A stretch of DNA of 64,000 nt from Paramecium pentaurelia (Eukaryota; Ciliophora; Oligohymenophorea; Peniculida; Parameciidae), in contig CAJJDO010000066.1 of assembly GCA_905183005.1 (NCBI GenBank), positions 124,001 to 188,000 on the forward strand, given 5' to 3'. Below the pieces are notes generated by a model. That model had not been told where the DNA came from. It did not search any database and saw only the letters and a list, made by a program, of their open reading frames with translations. Below are positions 35,062 to 47,684 of this stretch, in pieces. The translations under genes and the position numbers were made by a program. How positions within the stretch are numbered: position 1 is the stretch's first letter; each line of letters opens with the position of its first letter.

Positions 35062-35526
35062 ATGAGTGATAAGAATTGTTTTGAACCTATTTGTGAAAAG
35101 GAAGACATTCTCAATTTCAAATCCAAAAAGAGATCTAAGCTTTAATTTGATGATGAATAACCAAATTAAGAATGTCCACTCAATAGGGCTACATATGGAA
35201 ATTATACTTGGAATATGTTGCATACTACAGCAATCTATTATCCAGATGAACCTACATATGAGTAATAATAGAAGATGAGAAATTTGTTTGATGCCATAGC
35301 TGAATTTTATGCTTGTAAACATTGCAAAGCTCATTTTCAATAGGAAATCTTGAAAAGTAATGGAAAATGTTGAGTTAATTTAGATCCTCCATAAGTTACA
35401 TCAAGGAAGGATTTATCAATATGGTTGTGTTAGAGACACAATGATGTGAATTAATAACTTGGCAAAGCTCAATTTGATTGTAATTTTGAAAATCTTGAGA
35501 AGAGATGGAGAACGGGATGTTAATGA
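35062..35526 (+). CDS. Erv/ALR-family sulfhydryl oxidase, with in-frame TGA or 15-nt intron
   Basis: 149 or 154 residues depending on splicing. It is an FAD-dependent thiol oxidase: 'GNYTWNMLHTTAIYYPD' starts the FAD helix, 'YACKHCKAHF' carries the active CxxC, 'WLCQRHNDVNQQLGKAQFDC' is the HNxVN flavin motif, and 'RWRTGC' closes the domain. Erv1/ALR recharges Mia40 in the mitochondrial intermembrane space; Erv2 forms act in the ER. The N-terminal 'CFEPICEKED' could be the shuttle cysteines. A TGA at 35371-35373 interrupts the frame just before 'LDPPQVTSRKDLS'. Removing 35369-35383 (GTTGAGTTAATTTAG) as a 15-nt intron restores normal spacing to the 'PPQV' segment. Tail-overlap with neighbours is absent. 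Confidence 0.85.
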
Positions 35527-35611
35527 ATAAAATTATTTGTGTTATTAAAGTATTAGTATTTATTGATAATATGATTATTTATTGATAAGGTGATAATTTA
35601 TAATTGAATTA

Positions 35612-36381
35612 ATGAATGAATAAAAATTACGAGAGATGATGAAGATCTATACAGTTTCAAAATAAGTTAATAAAAAGGCTGAAAAGAATTTTATCAAATT
35701 TTCTAGTTAATATTATAAATTGCATAAGAATGACATGACACCAGATTTATTGACTGAGGTCAATTCTCTAAGAACAATAATCAAGTCTGATAGAGTGGCA
35801 TTTTCTAATTAAAATTCTCCTCAAGTAAGTCCTCGTCTAACAACCAATCCTTTGTTTAATTGTAAGAAAAAAGTTACTCAAAATTTATTATAGTCAAAGA
35901 TGTGAAATCAAATTTAAATTCCATATATACAGATGATAAACATTAAGAAATTTACAATCTTTATGTTGAAGAAATAAATGATCTTAAATCATGTTATTAT
36001 ATATAAGTTATTTATAGAAGTCCATAAGGCCAATTCTATAATAAAATAATAAAAAAGTGACCATGATAAAAAGATCTTAGGTAACGTTTTTGGTTAAATT
36101 AAGAATTAAATCTAATGATAGAATCAGAAAGAGCAAAAGTTAATGATCTCACTTAATAAGTAATAATAATGGAATAAATAAAATATAATTAGATTTAAGA
36201 GATGAAATCAAATTAATTACAAAAATCAACTATGTCTATACTCAATTGTAGTTTAGATTAAAAGAAATAGAACTTGAATTCTAATTTGAATAAGGAATAA
36301 AGTAGAGAATTATTTAAATCTGAAATTTGCAATGCATTATAAAAGTACAACAACATCAAGTAAGATTAGAGTAATAAATGA
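35612..36381 (+). CDS. Coiled-coil protein, related at its start to the next gene
   Basis: 237 residues after removing introns at 35862-35893 and 36057-36080; the second is 24 nt with a TGA inside and starts GTGACC. The N-terminus 'VSKQVNKKAEKNFIKFSSQ' resembles 'AMQIKKRAEKKLIRFTN' of the next gene at the same position, suggesting tandem duplication. The rest is helical ('LYVEEINDLKSCYYIQV', 'SERAKVNDLTQQVIIMEQI') with a charged Asn/Gln-rich end. No family recognised beyond coiled coil. Distance to the next start codon is 96 bases, same strand. Confidence 0.62.
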
Positions 36382-36477
36382 ATACAAGATATTATATATA
36401 TTTCAATTTTTGGTTTTGTATTATTCTAAGTTAATTAACATGGCGTAATCTATTAAGTATATTTGATATTTAATTTA

Positions 36478-39406
36478 ATGGATCAGCAATAAACAGATAT
36501 TAAGGAATTGTTATCGCTTTATAATAATGCTATGTAGATCAAAAAAAGAGCTGAGAAGAAATTGATACGATTCACTAATTGTCTTTCAGAATTGGATCGA
36601 AGAAATTGTGGAGCAGAAATTATTGAATAAATCAATGTTGTCAGACAAAAGATTAAAGAAGAAAGAAAGAATTAAGCAGAATAGACTGTTAGAAATTCTT
36701 ATGTTTAATTGCAAAAGCAAATGGATTAAAGTAGTTTAATGTTGAAACAAAAACTTTAAGAAAAAGAACTATGTATTTATTATATATCATTAAACAAGAA
36801 CTTGAATCTATGGATTTGGAATATAAATGTAAATTATAGTAACAATAGTAAGTAATAAATGATCTTAATCTCTAAATTGAAGAAGTCAAAGATTGTAATC
36901 AATATTCTTTATTCAAATAGATAATCAAGATTAAATTTTCAGTTTGACTCAAAAGAATCAATAACTACTTAATCTCATTGAAGACTTAAACAAATAAATT
37001 GCAGAATTAAAATAAAGTATTGTTTTAAATGACATTTTAGTTTTGGAACATTATCAAAACGAAGAATTCAAATCATAATAATTTAATAACAGTATTAAAT
37101 TAATATTATATAAGATTCTATAAGAGTATCTTAGAACTCATAAATGTTATAAAACATAAAGAAACTAGGAAGCCAAGATAATAATTAAACTACTGAATCA
37201 ATGGATCAATGCTAATTTGAAACTTTGGCTTCTGAAGTCAAATATCAAGAGACTTGTGAGAATTTTGATGAAGAAATCCTTTTAGGATCATCTAATCAAT
37301 GTGCTGAATCTAAAGGTATATATTAAATATCAAAAATTGTAGAATTATAATCACCAATCAGAATTTAGGATCAATAATCTAATCCTAATTAAATTTATGA
37401 ATTAAATTTTACTATTGAAGAATTAAAAGAATAAATTCAAGGTAATAATAAACAAATATATTATCTAGATTTATAATAAGAGAAATAAAGATTGATAGAC
37501 AATCTTAAAGAAAATGAAAATAAATTTGAATCATTTAAAGAAAAAATATTAATAAATGAGAAAAATTTACATAATCAAATAAATGATCTAATTCAATAAA
37601 ATTAAGGTATAAATACTATATTAACATATAGATCTATTGGCTAAAGAGTAAATACTTCAGTCTTAGATTGCTGATTAGAAAAATGAAATTTAAAATATAG
37701 CAAAACTTAATGAAGATTTGTAATAGACTTAATAGTAATTGAATTAAAAAGATTTAATGATTTCTACACTTAATGAAGAACAAGAATAGATCAAATCTTA
37801 AATATAATAATTTGAATAATAAATTGAATTGATTCCAAAACTAAAAGAAGATATTGAGCATCATTAGAATTTAATTATAGAAAAAGAAACAGAAATTTTA
37901 AAATTAAAATAAAATCTTGAAAGTGAATAAAATTTAAATGTTGAAAAGTAAAAAACAAATGAGATATTAAATGAAAAGATAATTGAAACTTAAAATACTT
38001 TAGATTAATATATTTAATCAAACTCATTATTATTATAAAATGATAATCAAAGTATATTAATAATTAATTAAAAATAGATTTAATATAAGAAAAGTAAGTG
38101 CTTACAGATCAAATTAATTTACTTAATAAAAATTAAGAATGTATTTTAATTTTACATATATTAGAATAAAAATCAGAATTTACAAGTAAAATATAAGATC
38201 TTGAAACATAAATCCAAATATTATCTGTAAAAAGATAGGAGTCAGATTAAAATCTTAGTTAATAAGAACTCCTTCTTGTAAACTTAAATAGAAATGAATC
38301 CAATTTAACAAAATAAATTTAAGAATTAACTTCATAGTTGAACGAATTTGAAATTAAATAAAAAGTATTAGAATAAGAAAATAATAAATAAAAATAAGAG
38401 ATTGGAGTTTTGAATGAATAAAAAAATTAATTTGAATCTTAAATTGAAGAATTGAAATAATAATATTCAAAAATTTAATAAGATTTGCATGAATAGATAA
38501 TTAATAAGGAGAGATTAGAATCTGTAGTAAATGATTTGAATAATGAATTAGAATGTAATAATAATTATATAGAATTAATAGAAATTAAAACATAAAATAA
38601 GTAGCTATAGGAAGAGGTAGATGAATTTAAAAGAAATATGGATGAATTAAATAAGATCAATAGCAGTAAAGATTTATAAAGAGATGAATAGTTAAAATTT
38701 TAAAAATAATTGGAAAATCAATATAAAGGTAATAATAAATGAATTATTTTTAGTACTTGAGGAATAATTAAAGAATGCTAAATAATAATCTTAAGAAGAA
38801 TGTAATAAGATTGCAGAGGGTTACAAGGAGGAATTGAAATTAATGTAGGAATAATTAATGAGAAGTTCTGAAAATATTAAGTAATATTCACCTGTTAGAG
38901 AAATGTCATAAGATGATAAATATAAAGAATAGATTAATAGACTAAATGATGAACTTAGATTAAGTAAATTATAAATTGCCCAATTCTCAACTGTTAATAA
39001 TTAGTTAAAGTAATAATAAAAGGATTTGGTGTTGAAATTGTAAAATATGTTGAAATTGACTCCAGCAGCTGATTAAGATCTAAATGATTTGATTTTAATA
39101 ATTGAAAGCAATCTATCTAGTTGTCAAAGCAGTCCTGCAAGATAATCCTCAAAAAGAACCAGTATGATAGATACTACCAAAATGCTTATGAACAAATCTA
39201 GATTATCTATTGGTTCTAATAGAGGCTCGGTATTAGTATCATAGAATCAAATATCAGATAATGGATATAGAAATAGTGCTAATCTTTAAGATAATGGATT
39301 TAGGAATAGTTTAAATGTGTAGAAGATTCCATCAAGCAGTTAAAGTAATACAGACTTATAGAGAATTTTGGATGATGTTTCAGATTAGGATATTATTTAA
39401 TAATGA
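36478..39406 (+). CDS. Large coiled-coil protein
   Basis: 917 residues after removing seven introns at 36773-36798, 36895-36920, 37092-37114, 37607-37631, 38052-38077, 38141-38164 and 38729-38753; the spliced length is in frame. Nearly the whole protein is heptad-rich, for example 'QQLLNLIEDLNKQIAELKQS', 'QINRLNDELRLSKLQIAQF' and 'SQLNEFEIKQKVLEQEN'. The C-terminal 100 residues are Ser/Arg/Asn-rich with repeated 'NGxRNS' units ('DNGYRNSANLQ', 'DNGFRNSLNVQ') and may be phosphorylated. The start is fixed because an upstream ATG hits a TGA after eight codons. Probably a cytoskeletal, basal-body or Golgi tether-type protein. Its 3' end overlaps the 3' end of the UBE2W-like gene by 27 bases on the opposite strand. 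Confidence 0.72.
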
Positions 39407-40059
39407 TTAAGAATGTTTCGTATTCAATTTATATATTTTTTTTACAAATTCTTCAGCACTTTTCATCATGATAACTCCATAGAAAACTCTTTGGACCTCT
39501 ATTTGCTGCTCTCTCTTTACAAATTCTGCATCATTTGGAGGTTTCATCTGATAATATTAACAATAATCTTTACTTTTTTTGTAGCACTTGATAACATGGA
39601 TTGGATTGAGAGACACACAGATGATACAGTTAAGGCAGCAGACCATTCTATAATAATTATTTAACATGTAAATACCATCAAATAATATTGATAAACAAAT
39701 GAATCCATTCGAATAAATATGTTCATGTTCAGGTGTTTTACCAATAAAAATGACCTAAATTATCTGATTATTAATATTACTTCAGGTGATTCAATTGGCT
39801 ATTTTCAAAGGGAAAAAGAGCTAAATAAGAATAAAGTACTTCTACATATTCATTTGAGAATTTGAATTGCAATCTAAAATATCAATCTGAATGTTTACTC
39901 AAATTTCTCTTCTTAATAAAGAGTCCCTTTTGCACCTTCAAATCCAACAATCCAATGTTTAATATCATTATTGGGCATTCTTACATTGAATTAATCAGCA
40001 TATGCCTTTTAAATTTATTCTAAGTCTTTTTATAGTCTCTTTGCCATTCTACTTTACAT
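39380..40059 (-). CDS. UBE2W-like ubiquitin-conjugating enzyme E2
   Basis: 175 residues after removing introns at 39874-39898, 39799-39845 (47 nt), 39755-39780, 39648-39675 and 39548-39573. The core matches UBE2W: 'HWIVGFEGAKGTLYQEEKF', 'ELQFKFSNEYPIESPEVIF', 'HEHIYSNGFICLSIL' with the catalytic Cys, and 'EWSAALTVSSVCLSIQSML'. UBE2W attaches ubiquitin to protein N-termini and lacks the usual HPN, having HPH-like 'HEH' here. The C-terminal tail (about 40 residues) differs from animal UBE2W. Two ATGs are possible; the first (40059) is used. The last codons run into the opposite gene's 3' end. Confidence 0.87.
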
Positions 40060-40791
40060 TTTACTATTTTATAATAATTATCAATTATTTAATATTAAAA
40101 GCATTTAGATATAAAAACAACAAATTTTAAAGTCTTAAATACTTCTATAATTATATTTTGTACAATTATTTTTATTATAATTTTAAGAACTTTGCCAATA
40201 ATTTTAATTTCACCAATATTTTAGATTATTTATTCTTTAAAAAACAGCTAAGATTTTTAAGAATATATGAATTTAATAAAATATATAGCTAATTTTTTTA
40301 TTTAGGTGCAATGAAATTAAGAAATAAAATTTTGAGTTAAATTCATTAATTACTTTTGATAACAATAGTAATTATTTTGAGTTATTGTCTTAGTTTTTGT
40401 TGTTTTTATTATTTTATATATCATAAATTATTTATTATTTAATGACTTAATTAGCAATGAATAAAAGTCTTAAAATATCAGTAATTTTATTTACATTAAT
40501 GAAGAATATTCAGTAACATATTACCTTGTTCTCATTTAAAATTCAATTTACATTTCTTTCTATTATACTACAAAGCCCTGTAAATGCTCAATTCATCTTG
40601 AATTAAGTGCGGATAAATTTAATTAATGAATATATGTATTATACGGCATTTTAAATAGCATATCTTTCTTTTGTTTCTAATTATAATATTTCGAATTAAA
40701 TTACAACTAAATGTACAGCTTTTTGACTAACTAACTCATCTTTGATCTCTAACTCCGCTAATAAAACAACTATTGGAATATGTATTAGAAT
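40060..40791. other. Divergent intergenic region, no gene seen
   Basis: About 730 bases between two genes transcribed away from each other. It must hold both promoters. AT-rich, with some A/T tracts but no RNA gene, repeat or credible frame. Confidence 0.5.
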
Positions 40792-41680
40792 ATGCAAAAT
40801 TTTTATTATCCTAATCCATATGGTTATCCTTATGCTAATCAAACTTAACTCTATACTTAACAATATGAGTAAATTCCTGTCTAATCAGATCAAAGTAAGC
40901 TTAACTAAACTAATTTTAGTGTAATTAAAGGAGGATGCTAGTACAACTCAGGGTACAAGAAGATCTATTTTCGAGACTAAAGATGTTATGCCAATTGTAT
41001 CAAGGGAAACACTAGAAAACTATATACTTATGATAATCAATGAAGATGAAGATGTGAATCAACTAATTTCTTCGTTAAAAAATAAAAGCCAATTTTCTTT
41101 GGCGAATGTCCTTGAGATGTTATTCCAAAAGCAATAGTAATAACACAAGAGTAGAGAGGAACTTATAAAGTTTTGCTTAAGAAAAGCATTAAAGTTCATT
41201 TTCAGAAAGGTATAAGAAGAAAATGATAAAACAAGTATTTATAAGACTTAATTTTTTAGAGTTAAATATGAAATGCGCATAGAAAAAATTCATAGAAATT
41301 ATAGAACAAGAGACAAAGAAAAATATAATATTGCCATTTAGAAAAAATAGCAAGAATAAAACTATGAATTCAGAATTTTTAAGAGAAATATTTTCTTCTA
41401 CAACCTTTGTTAGATATTATGAACAATATTTAGGTAAAAATACTAAATATTTCTTAGATTGCTTAGATGAGCAAATTCAGAAAGACTCAAAAAAAAAAAT
41501 TGCAGCTTTATGCAATAAAATTTAGAATACAATTTCAGACGATAAAATTGTATAAATATTTTTTTTTAAATCTAGTTTTCTTTTGAAGTTAAAAGATTGC
41601 CTTGGTCTCTTTCTAATATCGAGAAAGTTAAAATAACTGCTAAAGAAATGTTATTGTACTCTAAAATTTAGAATAATTGA
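40792..41680 (+). CDS. Hypothetical protein with Tyr/Pro/Gln-rich start
   Basis: 271 residues after removing introns at 40895-40919, 41261-41282 and 41550-41575. The first 34 residues are disordered ('MQNFYYPNPYGYPYANQTQ'). The rest is a compact, charged helical protein ('ETLENYILMIINEDEDVNQL', 'LIKFCLRKALKFIFRKVQ', 'TFVRYYEQYLGKNTKYFLDC', 'VKRLPWSLSNIEKVKITA'). No catalytic motif or membrane segment. I do not recognise the family; the all-helical body with a low-complexity head could be a scaffold or nucleic-acid factor, but that is a guess. Each intron is supported by frame restoration. Confidence 0.62.
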
Positions 41681-42427
41681 CATAAATAAATTCCTATTTC
41701 CATTTCATCATCATAACTTAATTAAAGCTAATTTCTTTTTCTTTATCATTTATTTATTAATTATGATAAAATATCAGTATATATATTCTTATGATAAACT
41801 AAAGATTACAAATACTAATAAAATTATGGACAATTACATGAAGTTATTGACATGTTATTGCATTAGTAAATTTATTAATTTTGTGCTTTTTTTAGAGAAA
41901 TAACCATTAATTGATTTTTATTATAAACTCATTAAATTTATTATTAATAAAGCATTTTTTAGAGTTAATTGTTTGATATAATCATAAATGAATTTAATAC
42001 CCAAATAATAAAATTACAATATTAGCAATAAATTATTTCTCTATAATCATTTAATTTCAAATATTTTATCAGTTTTTATATTTGGATATTATTTTGAAAT
42101 TAATTTATTCATTACTTATATCAAACAAGTGATACAATTTAAATGGTAAATATATATATATAAAGATTAATATTAATTTTAATTAAATATTGGCTTATGT
42201 GATAAAAATTTTAGTTAGCATCTATGTGAAAATATTGTTATTTAATTTCATTCCTAAATGATTTTATTATACAGATTTATATATTAGAATATTAATATTT
42301 ATTTATTCAGAATAATTTTAATAATAAAAGAAAAGAATAATTATACAATTAAAATATAGAATCCTTAGCTGAATATAAGGAGTTCTATAATTTGATATAT
42401 CAATTGATTTTAGTAATTAATATGTTA
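41681..42427. other. Intergenic between convergent genes
   Basis: About 750 bases between two 3' ends. Very A/T rich. One plus-strand frame stays open here by chance because TGA is rare; it has no coding character. Confidence 0.5.
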
Positions 42428-43344
42428 TCATTTTTTTAGGTAAATCAATCCAAAATGATTGGCAGATATCAAACCAACTATGTTGTCATAAATTTACATA
42501 TTATCTATTGTATATTCTTTGTGAATTTAATATTTCTTTAGATGAGTATCCATTTCTATGATTTCAACATTGCCTTCTTGACAAGCTGAAATAATAAGTG
42601 AGTTTATCAACCAATCAGCATTTGATATAATGTCTTAACATCTGATTCTTTAACAGGTTTATTGTATTTGTCTTGTATCATATAAATCGATGATACCATT
42701 TTCTTGATCAATTGCCATTACATAAGAGTTATCAAATTTATTATAATTGATTTTGCTATATTTTAATGATTGTCTGGTTTAGAATGGAAATATTTAATTA
42801 AGTCTTACATCAAAACGAAAGAGTCCATTTTTATTGGTAATCAATGATCCAACATTACCATCAGCACTTAAACTCAAGTCATAAATTTCTTGATTTTGGA
42901 AGACTTATGTTTGTGAAAGAGGTTTTTAAGTATTGATGTCCCATATAGTTAGAATTGAATTAATGGAACCAGAAATAATCTTTTGATTATTAACATTGTC
43001 AAAACAAGAAATCACTTCATTAGATTATAGATCTACAAGATGATCAATTTTTGTATTAGAATACTTGAAGATTTGGAAACTTTCACCTGCAACAACTATT
43101 AATTCATTAAGTAACATTATTTGAATAACAAATTTGGAATCAAGATTGATTTAAGATTTTTTCTATAAATCATCATCCTTATTGGATAATACTTTATTAA
43201 TATTATATATATACCCAATAATTCTTAGGTTCCTTCTCCAAATGTAGTCAATGCAATCAAAGTTTCTTACTCTTACTATTTTAGTGAACACCCATACAAT
43301 TCTTTATTATGAATAAACATATAACTATTAATAATATACTTCAT
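42428..43344 (-). CDS. WD40-like beta-propeller protein
   Basis: 297 residues with one 23-nt intron at 43192-43214. Propeller blades are visible though diverged: 'VISCFDNVNNQKIISGSIN' then 'SILTIWDINTQKPL', 'IYDLSLSADGNVGSLITNK', 'YVMAIDQENGIIDLYDTRQ' and 'LIISACQEGNVEIIEMD'. Blade ends 'IWDI', 'RFDVR' and 'LYDTR' fit WD repeats. The partner is unknown. The length suits a seven-blade propeller without extra domains. Confidence 0.68.
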
Positions 43345-43449
43345 AATTTAATTACAATAAACTAATAAAAAAATAAATAATTATTTATTTTCCTTATTTT
43401 ATTACCAACATTAAATAAATTAACTTTATGACTAGGTCTAATAAAGATT

Positions 43450-43771
43450 CAATTCTTAATATTCTTATTCTTTATTCATCATATTTATTTTGATAATATT
43501 ATTTGATACATAGAATTTCTTATTTTTTTCTAATTCTTTATTGAACTATTAATTTTTACAATGATTCATATATATATTTATAAACTGCTAATTTCTTTTA
43601 ATTTATTGAATCAGCTAAAATAGTAGAAGTTTCATCAGTATCAATTTAATATTATCTCCATCTATAAGTATTTATTTCTACATTCTTTCATGTCTATAAT
43701 TTAATAAAATTATAACTCTGTAATTATTTTAGAATATTTATACTACTGCAAAGGTTTTATATTTCTTCCAT
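43450..43771 (-). other. Coding-like stretch with one in-frame TGA
   Basis: Minus-strand frame starting ATG 43771-43769 ('MEEIQNLCSSINILKQLQ'), TGA at 43690-43688, then a long protein-like run ('TDETSTILADSINQKKLAVY', 'YESLQKLIVQQRIRKKQEI', 'YDEQRIRILRIESLLDL'). A 39-nt GTT...TAG element spanning the TGA would keep frame. The 3' limit is unclear because the frame fades into the spacer before the WD40-like gene. Either a small gene with a long intron or a relic. Confidence 0.35.
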
Positions 43772-44510
43772 TAATATTTCAGTTATGATAATATCATATC
43801 CTTTATAAAGTGTGTAATTTAAGTGAAATTAAATCTACTAAATGATATAAACTAGTTAAACATTAACTATTTGTAATATTATATTAGATTTATATCTAAA
43901 TTATTGCTACATTTACTAGTTTAATTACTTAGGCTAACCCTTTTGATAATTGAGGAAGGTTTTAAGTGGTTTATGATACAGTTCTTGTAGTAGATATAAA
44001 GGCAAAGGACTTAAACTGAAAATTACGATACGGTAATTTTATATTGCTGATTGTTGATATTCAAGTTTTAGAAAATGTGTAAGGTCTTTTAGATTAATAA
44101 GGAATGATGTCTTATAAAGGAATGACTAAGTATTTTACAAAAAGTAATTTAAATTCATTCGATTATGTAATTATACAGTTACAATTTAAGGGGTTAATTT
44201 AGTAAAGGCACTAATATGTATTATGGAATTTATGGTCAATTGGAAATTGAGCAGTTGAGGTCTAAAGGAAATGAAGAGAGATGGAGATTTTTGATTTTCG
44301 AGTTTAAGGGGATAGAATAAAATATATTAATAAAATAACTAAAAGAAACACTAAATAAGGGGATTTTTAAAAAAAATTAAAAAAGATACGACACTCACTT
44401 AAATTGTAAATACCATAAAGTTAAAAAGTTAAATTAAGGATGGGGGAGGTGTGCTGGGAATGACGAATCTTTTTAGTTAAAGATCAAAATTTAAATATAA
44501 AACAAGCAGA
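43772..44510. other. Intergenic upstream of the SIZ-like gene
   Basis: About 740 bases. The part from 44000 to 44470 is less A/T-biased than other spacers and contains G-rich short stretches (GGGGGAGG near 44441), but no reading frame, RNA gene or repeat could be supported. It should contain the SIZ promoter. Confidence 0.4.
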
Positions 44511-46943
44511 ATGTCTGGACAACCTCATTTCAAGTAAAGAAGCATTCTAATATTTAGTTTTCTAAATGTGTCGAATTTTGGCATGTTGAATCCTTAAAAT
44601 ACATAAATATCTTAAGCGTACGAGAAGGCAATTAAAGAAGCTGTGAATAGTGTGCAATTATAAAAATTAGGAAAAAAACAACTATAATAAATTGCAAAAG
44701 AACTGGGTATTGCTGAAAAAAAAAAAAAAGAAGAAATTATTGCCTTAATTCCTAAACATCTTCTACAATTTTTGATATAAGTAGATCCTTCAAGACCCAT
44801 GGAATAGCTTCTTTAACACCAACCAAACCTCTAAAACAACGAGACCATAATGGCTATCTTAAGGAAATTTTAAGGAAGCATAATCAATAGAACACAATAA
44901 TTCCAATAACAACCACAAATGCAGCGAGCCATGCCATAACTCTTGCAAAATCATTATCTGAATTATGTATTGAATTCATTTCAATTTAAGATGGTACTCC
45001 CATAAGCATAACAAGCTTAACAATAATTATTACAATAATACCCTCCAATAATGAATATGAATCTCTATCAATAACAAATGAGATAAAATACTCCACAACA
45101 ATTTTACTATCAATAATACAGTATGCATTCTACATTATTTAGATCAATGGAATGATTCCCTTACTATTCCACAAACAGAAATTTAATAACTCCTTATGTG
45201 TCCATGTAAGTAAGAAAATTACAATTATTCCTAGAATCATTCCCGCCAAAAGGGTTACTAATGAAGAAGTTAAATGCATTAATTGTGATAACAAACTTCA
45301 TATTTCATGTATGAAATTGTAACCCAACGATGTTAAGATGTTTGAATGTCCAGTTTGCATACTCAGCAAAATTGATCCACTCAATTAAATTATTAAAGTT
45401 CTCACAAAACCAACATTGATGAATACTAATTCAAGTACACTAAGTTTCATGCTTAATTCAGAAGAATTTCAGTATTATCTAATTATATAAGCATAGTCAA
45501 TTATAAGATAGATCATTTTAATACTAAGTTGAATTGAGATCAATTAGATTAGATGCTAAATACATGAATGAAATTACTTGGCCTGATTTTTGTGAAATAT
45601 CAATTAATTAACAACGTCTTGTTGAACTCAAACCACTTAAATCTAATAGTAGTCTTAAAAAAAGAAAGGATGAAATTTAAATCATTCCATTCTAACATAA
45701 CAATATTACTCTCTCAATTAAATAAGGATACAATCAAATCATAATAAAAGAAGGTCAAAATTTTCAAGAACCCAAAACATAGTTTAAATTATGTGAAGAG
45801 TAATACCTTATATTTAATAACTTAGTGGTGTCTATGCATAAGCTATTTACTTAACCAAGAAGAGACCTCATTAGGAATTGATCAATTAGATTAAACAAAA
45901 TAAAGAATGTATCAAAACTAAAGAAGAGTGTATTCAACTCATTTAAAAAGCATGTGTTTCTGAAAAAACAGATAATGATGTTCAAATTGATAAAATTACT
46001 ATCAAAGCCTCTCTTAAGTGTTAGTTTGATTCTTAGATGATCTAAGTAATAGTTTCTAAAAATTATTAGACACCTGCTAGAGGAAGGTTTTGTACTCATG
46101 TATAATGTTTCTCTCTTGAAAATACAATCACTATTAATGCAGGAACATCTAGAAAATGGAAATGTCCTGTTTGCAAAAAAAAAATTTTTGATATCATGAT
46201 TGATTAGTATTAATTACAATTACTGGAACAATATAGAAATAATAAAGAAAACATAAAAGAAGTTGTTTTTGATTAAAATGTATTTTATTTATTTTATCTT
46301 TAGGGTGTAATAGTTTAAGAGATTAAGGAGGAATTGGAAGAGTCTGAAGAAGAATAAGTTAGTATCAATAAATAGAACTAATTAGAAGAATAATAAAAAT
46401 AACCAATTTAGTAATTGGGAGACCCAACACTTCTCCATAGATTATTTATGTTAAATCCTACCACTCTCATTTAGATGTAGTTATATTAAAAATAAATGGA
46501 CTAAATATCTGTCCTATAGTAACAGCAATAAATATAATAACAATAAATATAGCATAAAGAGAAAAATGAAAATGTCAATACTTATTAAAATAAATCATAG
46601 TTAAAATAATTAGTTGAATCAAATTTAACTAATATTGAAGGAAAATAAAACTCATTACAATAATTATTATCTTAATAAACAATTACTAAACCTAAATTCA
46701 TAAAATTTAAAAAATTTGAAACTTGGGTAGACGAAGTATCACAATAAGAACTTGCATAAAAGAATTTAGAAAAATAGATAAATGATTAATAAAATGAAGA
46801 TTAGTCAAATTTAGAATAAAAGTAATCAGCATAATAATAAGATTAATAATCATAAGAAAAGTAGTAATAATAATAGTAATCATTGCAATAATAGTAACAA
46901 TAATAGCAATAGTAACAATAATAGCAATAATAATAATAATAGC

Positions 46944-46980
<37 letters not shown>

Positions 46981-47606
46981 GCAATAATCATAAATTACAC
47001 ATTAAGAAAATGATAAACCAATATAAAAGTCTAATAGATTGAAAGAAAGAATGGTTAGAGTAATAAAAAAATAATTTTCTGAATTTATAAGAAAAAATTT
47101 TGCTAATAATATCAATGCCTCCACAGAAAATAATGTTAAAAATCCTTAATAAACATAATAATAATAAAGTGCCACTAAGAAGTATATCTATAAACTTTCT
47201 GAAGAGAAACCTAAAATTAATACTACTAATCAATTTACAAAAATGTTGGCTGATCAAATCATTATGTAAAACCCTGGTCAAATTGAAAAGTAAAATGAAG
47301 ATTTGAAAACTTTTGGAGAAGAGCAGTTAAAATCATTATAAGCTTTTCTCCCTCAAGGATTTCCAAATCCATAAAATGTATTTTAATAATAAATAGTCAC
47401 TTAAAAATAATCAGATTCTAGTGCTTAAATTTAAAAAGCATTAAGTAATTAGAATCCTCCCATTATTGGATAACAACCATAAATTTAATAAATATAACAA
47501 CAATAATAACAATAATAATAATAATAGCAACAACAATAATAATAACAACAAAAATAATTATAACAATAACAATAATAACAACAACAATAATAATAATAAC
47601 AACAAC

Positions 47607-47684
<78 letters not shown>

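Noticed and set aside
34993..35340. 115-codon minus-strand frame
   Set aside because: It is antisense to the end of Mtr4 and to the sulfhydryl oxidase gene, both strongly supported on the plus strand.
46707..46991. Minus-strand polyIle frame
   Set aside because: Shadow of the first polyglutamine tract in the same SIZ-like gene.
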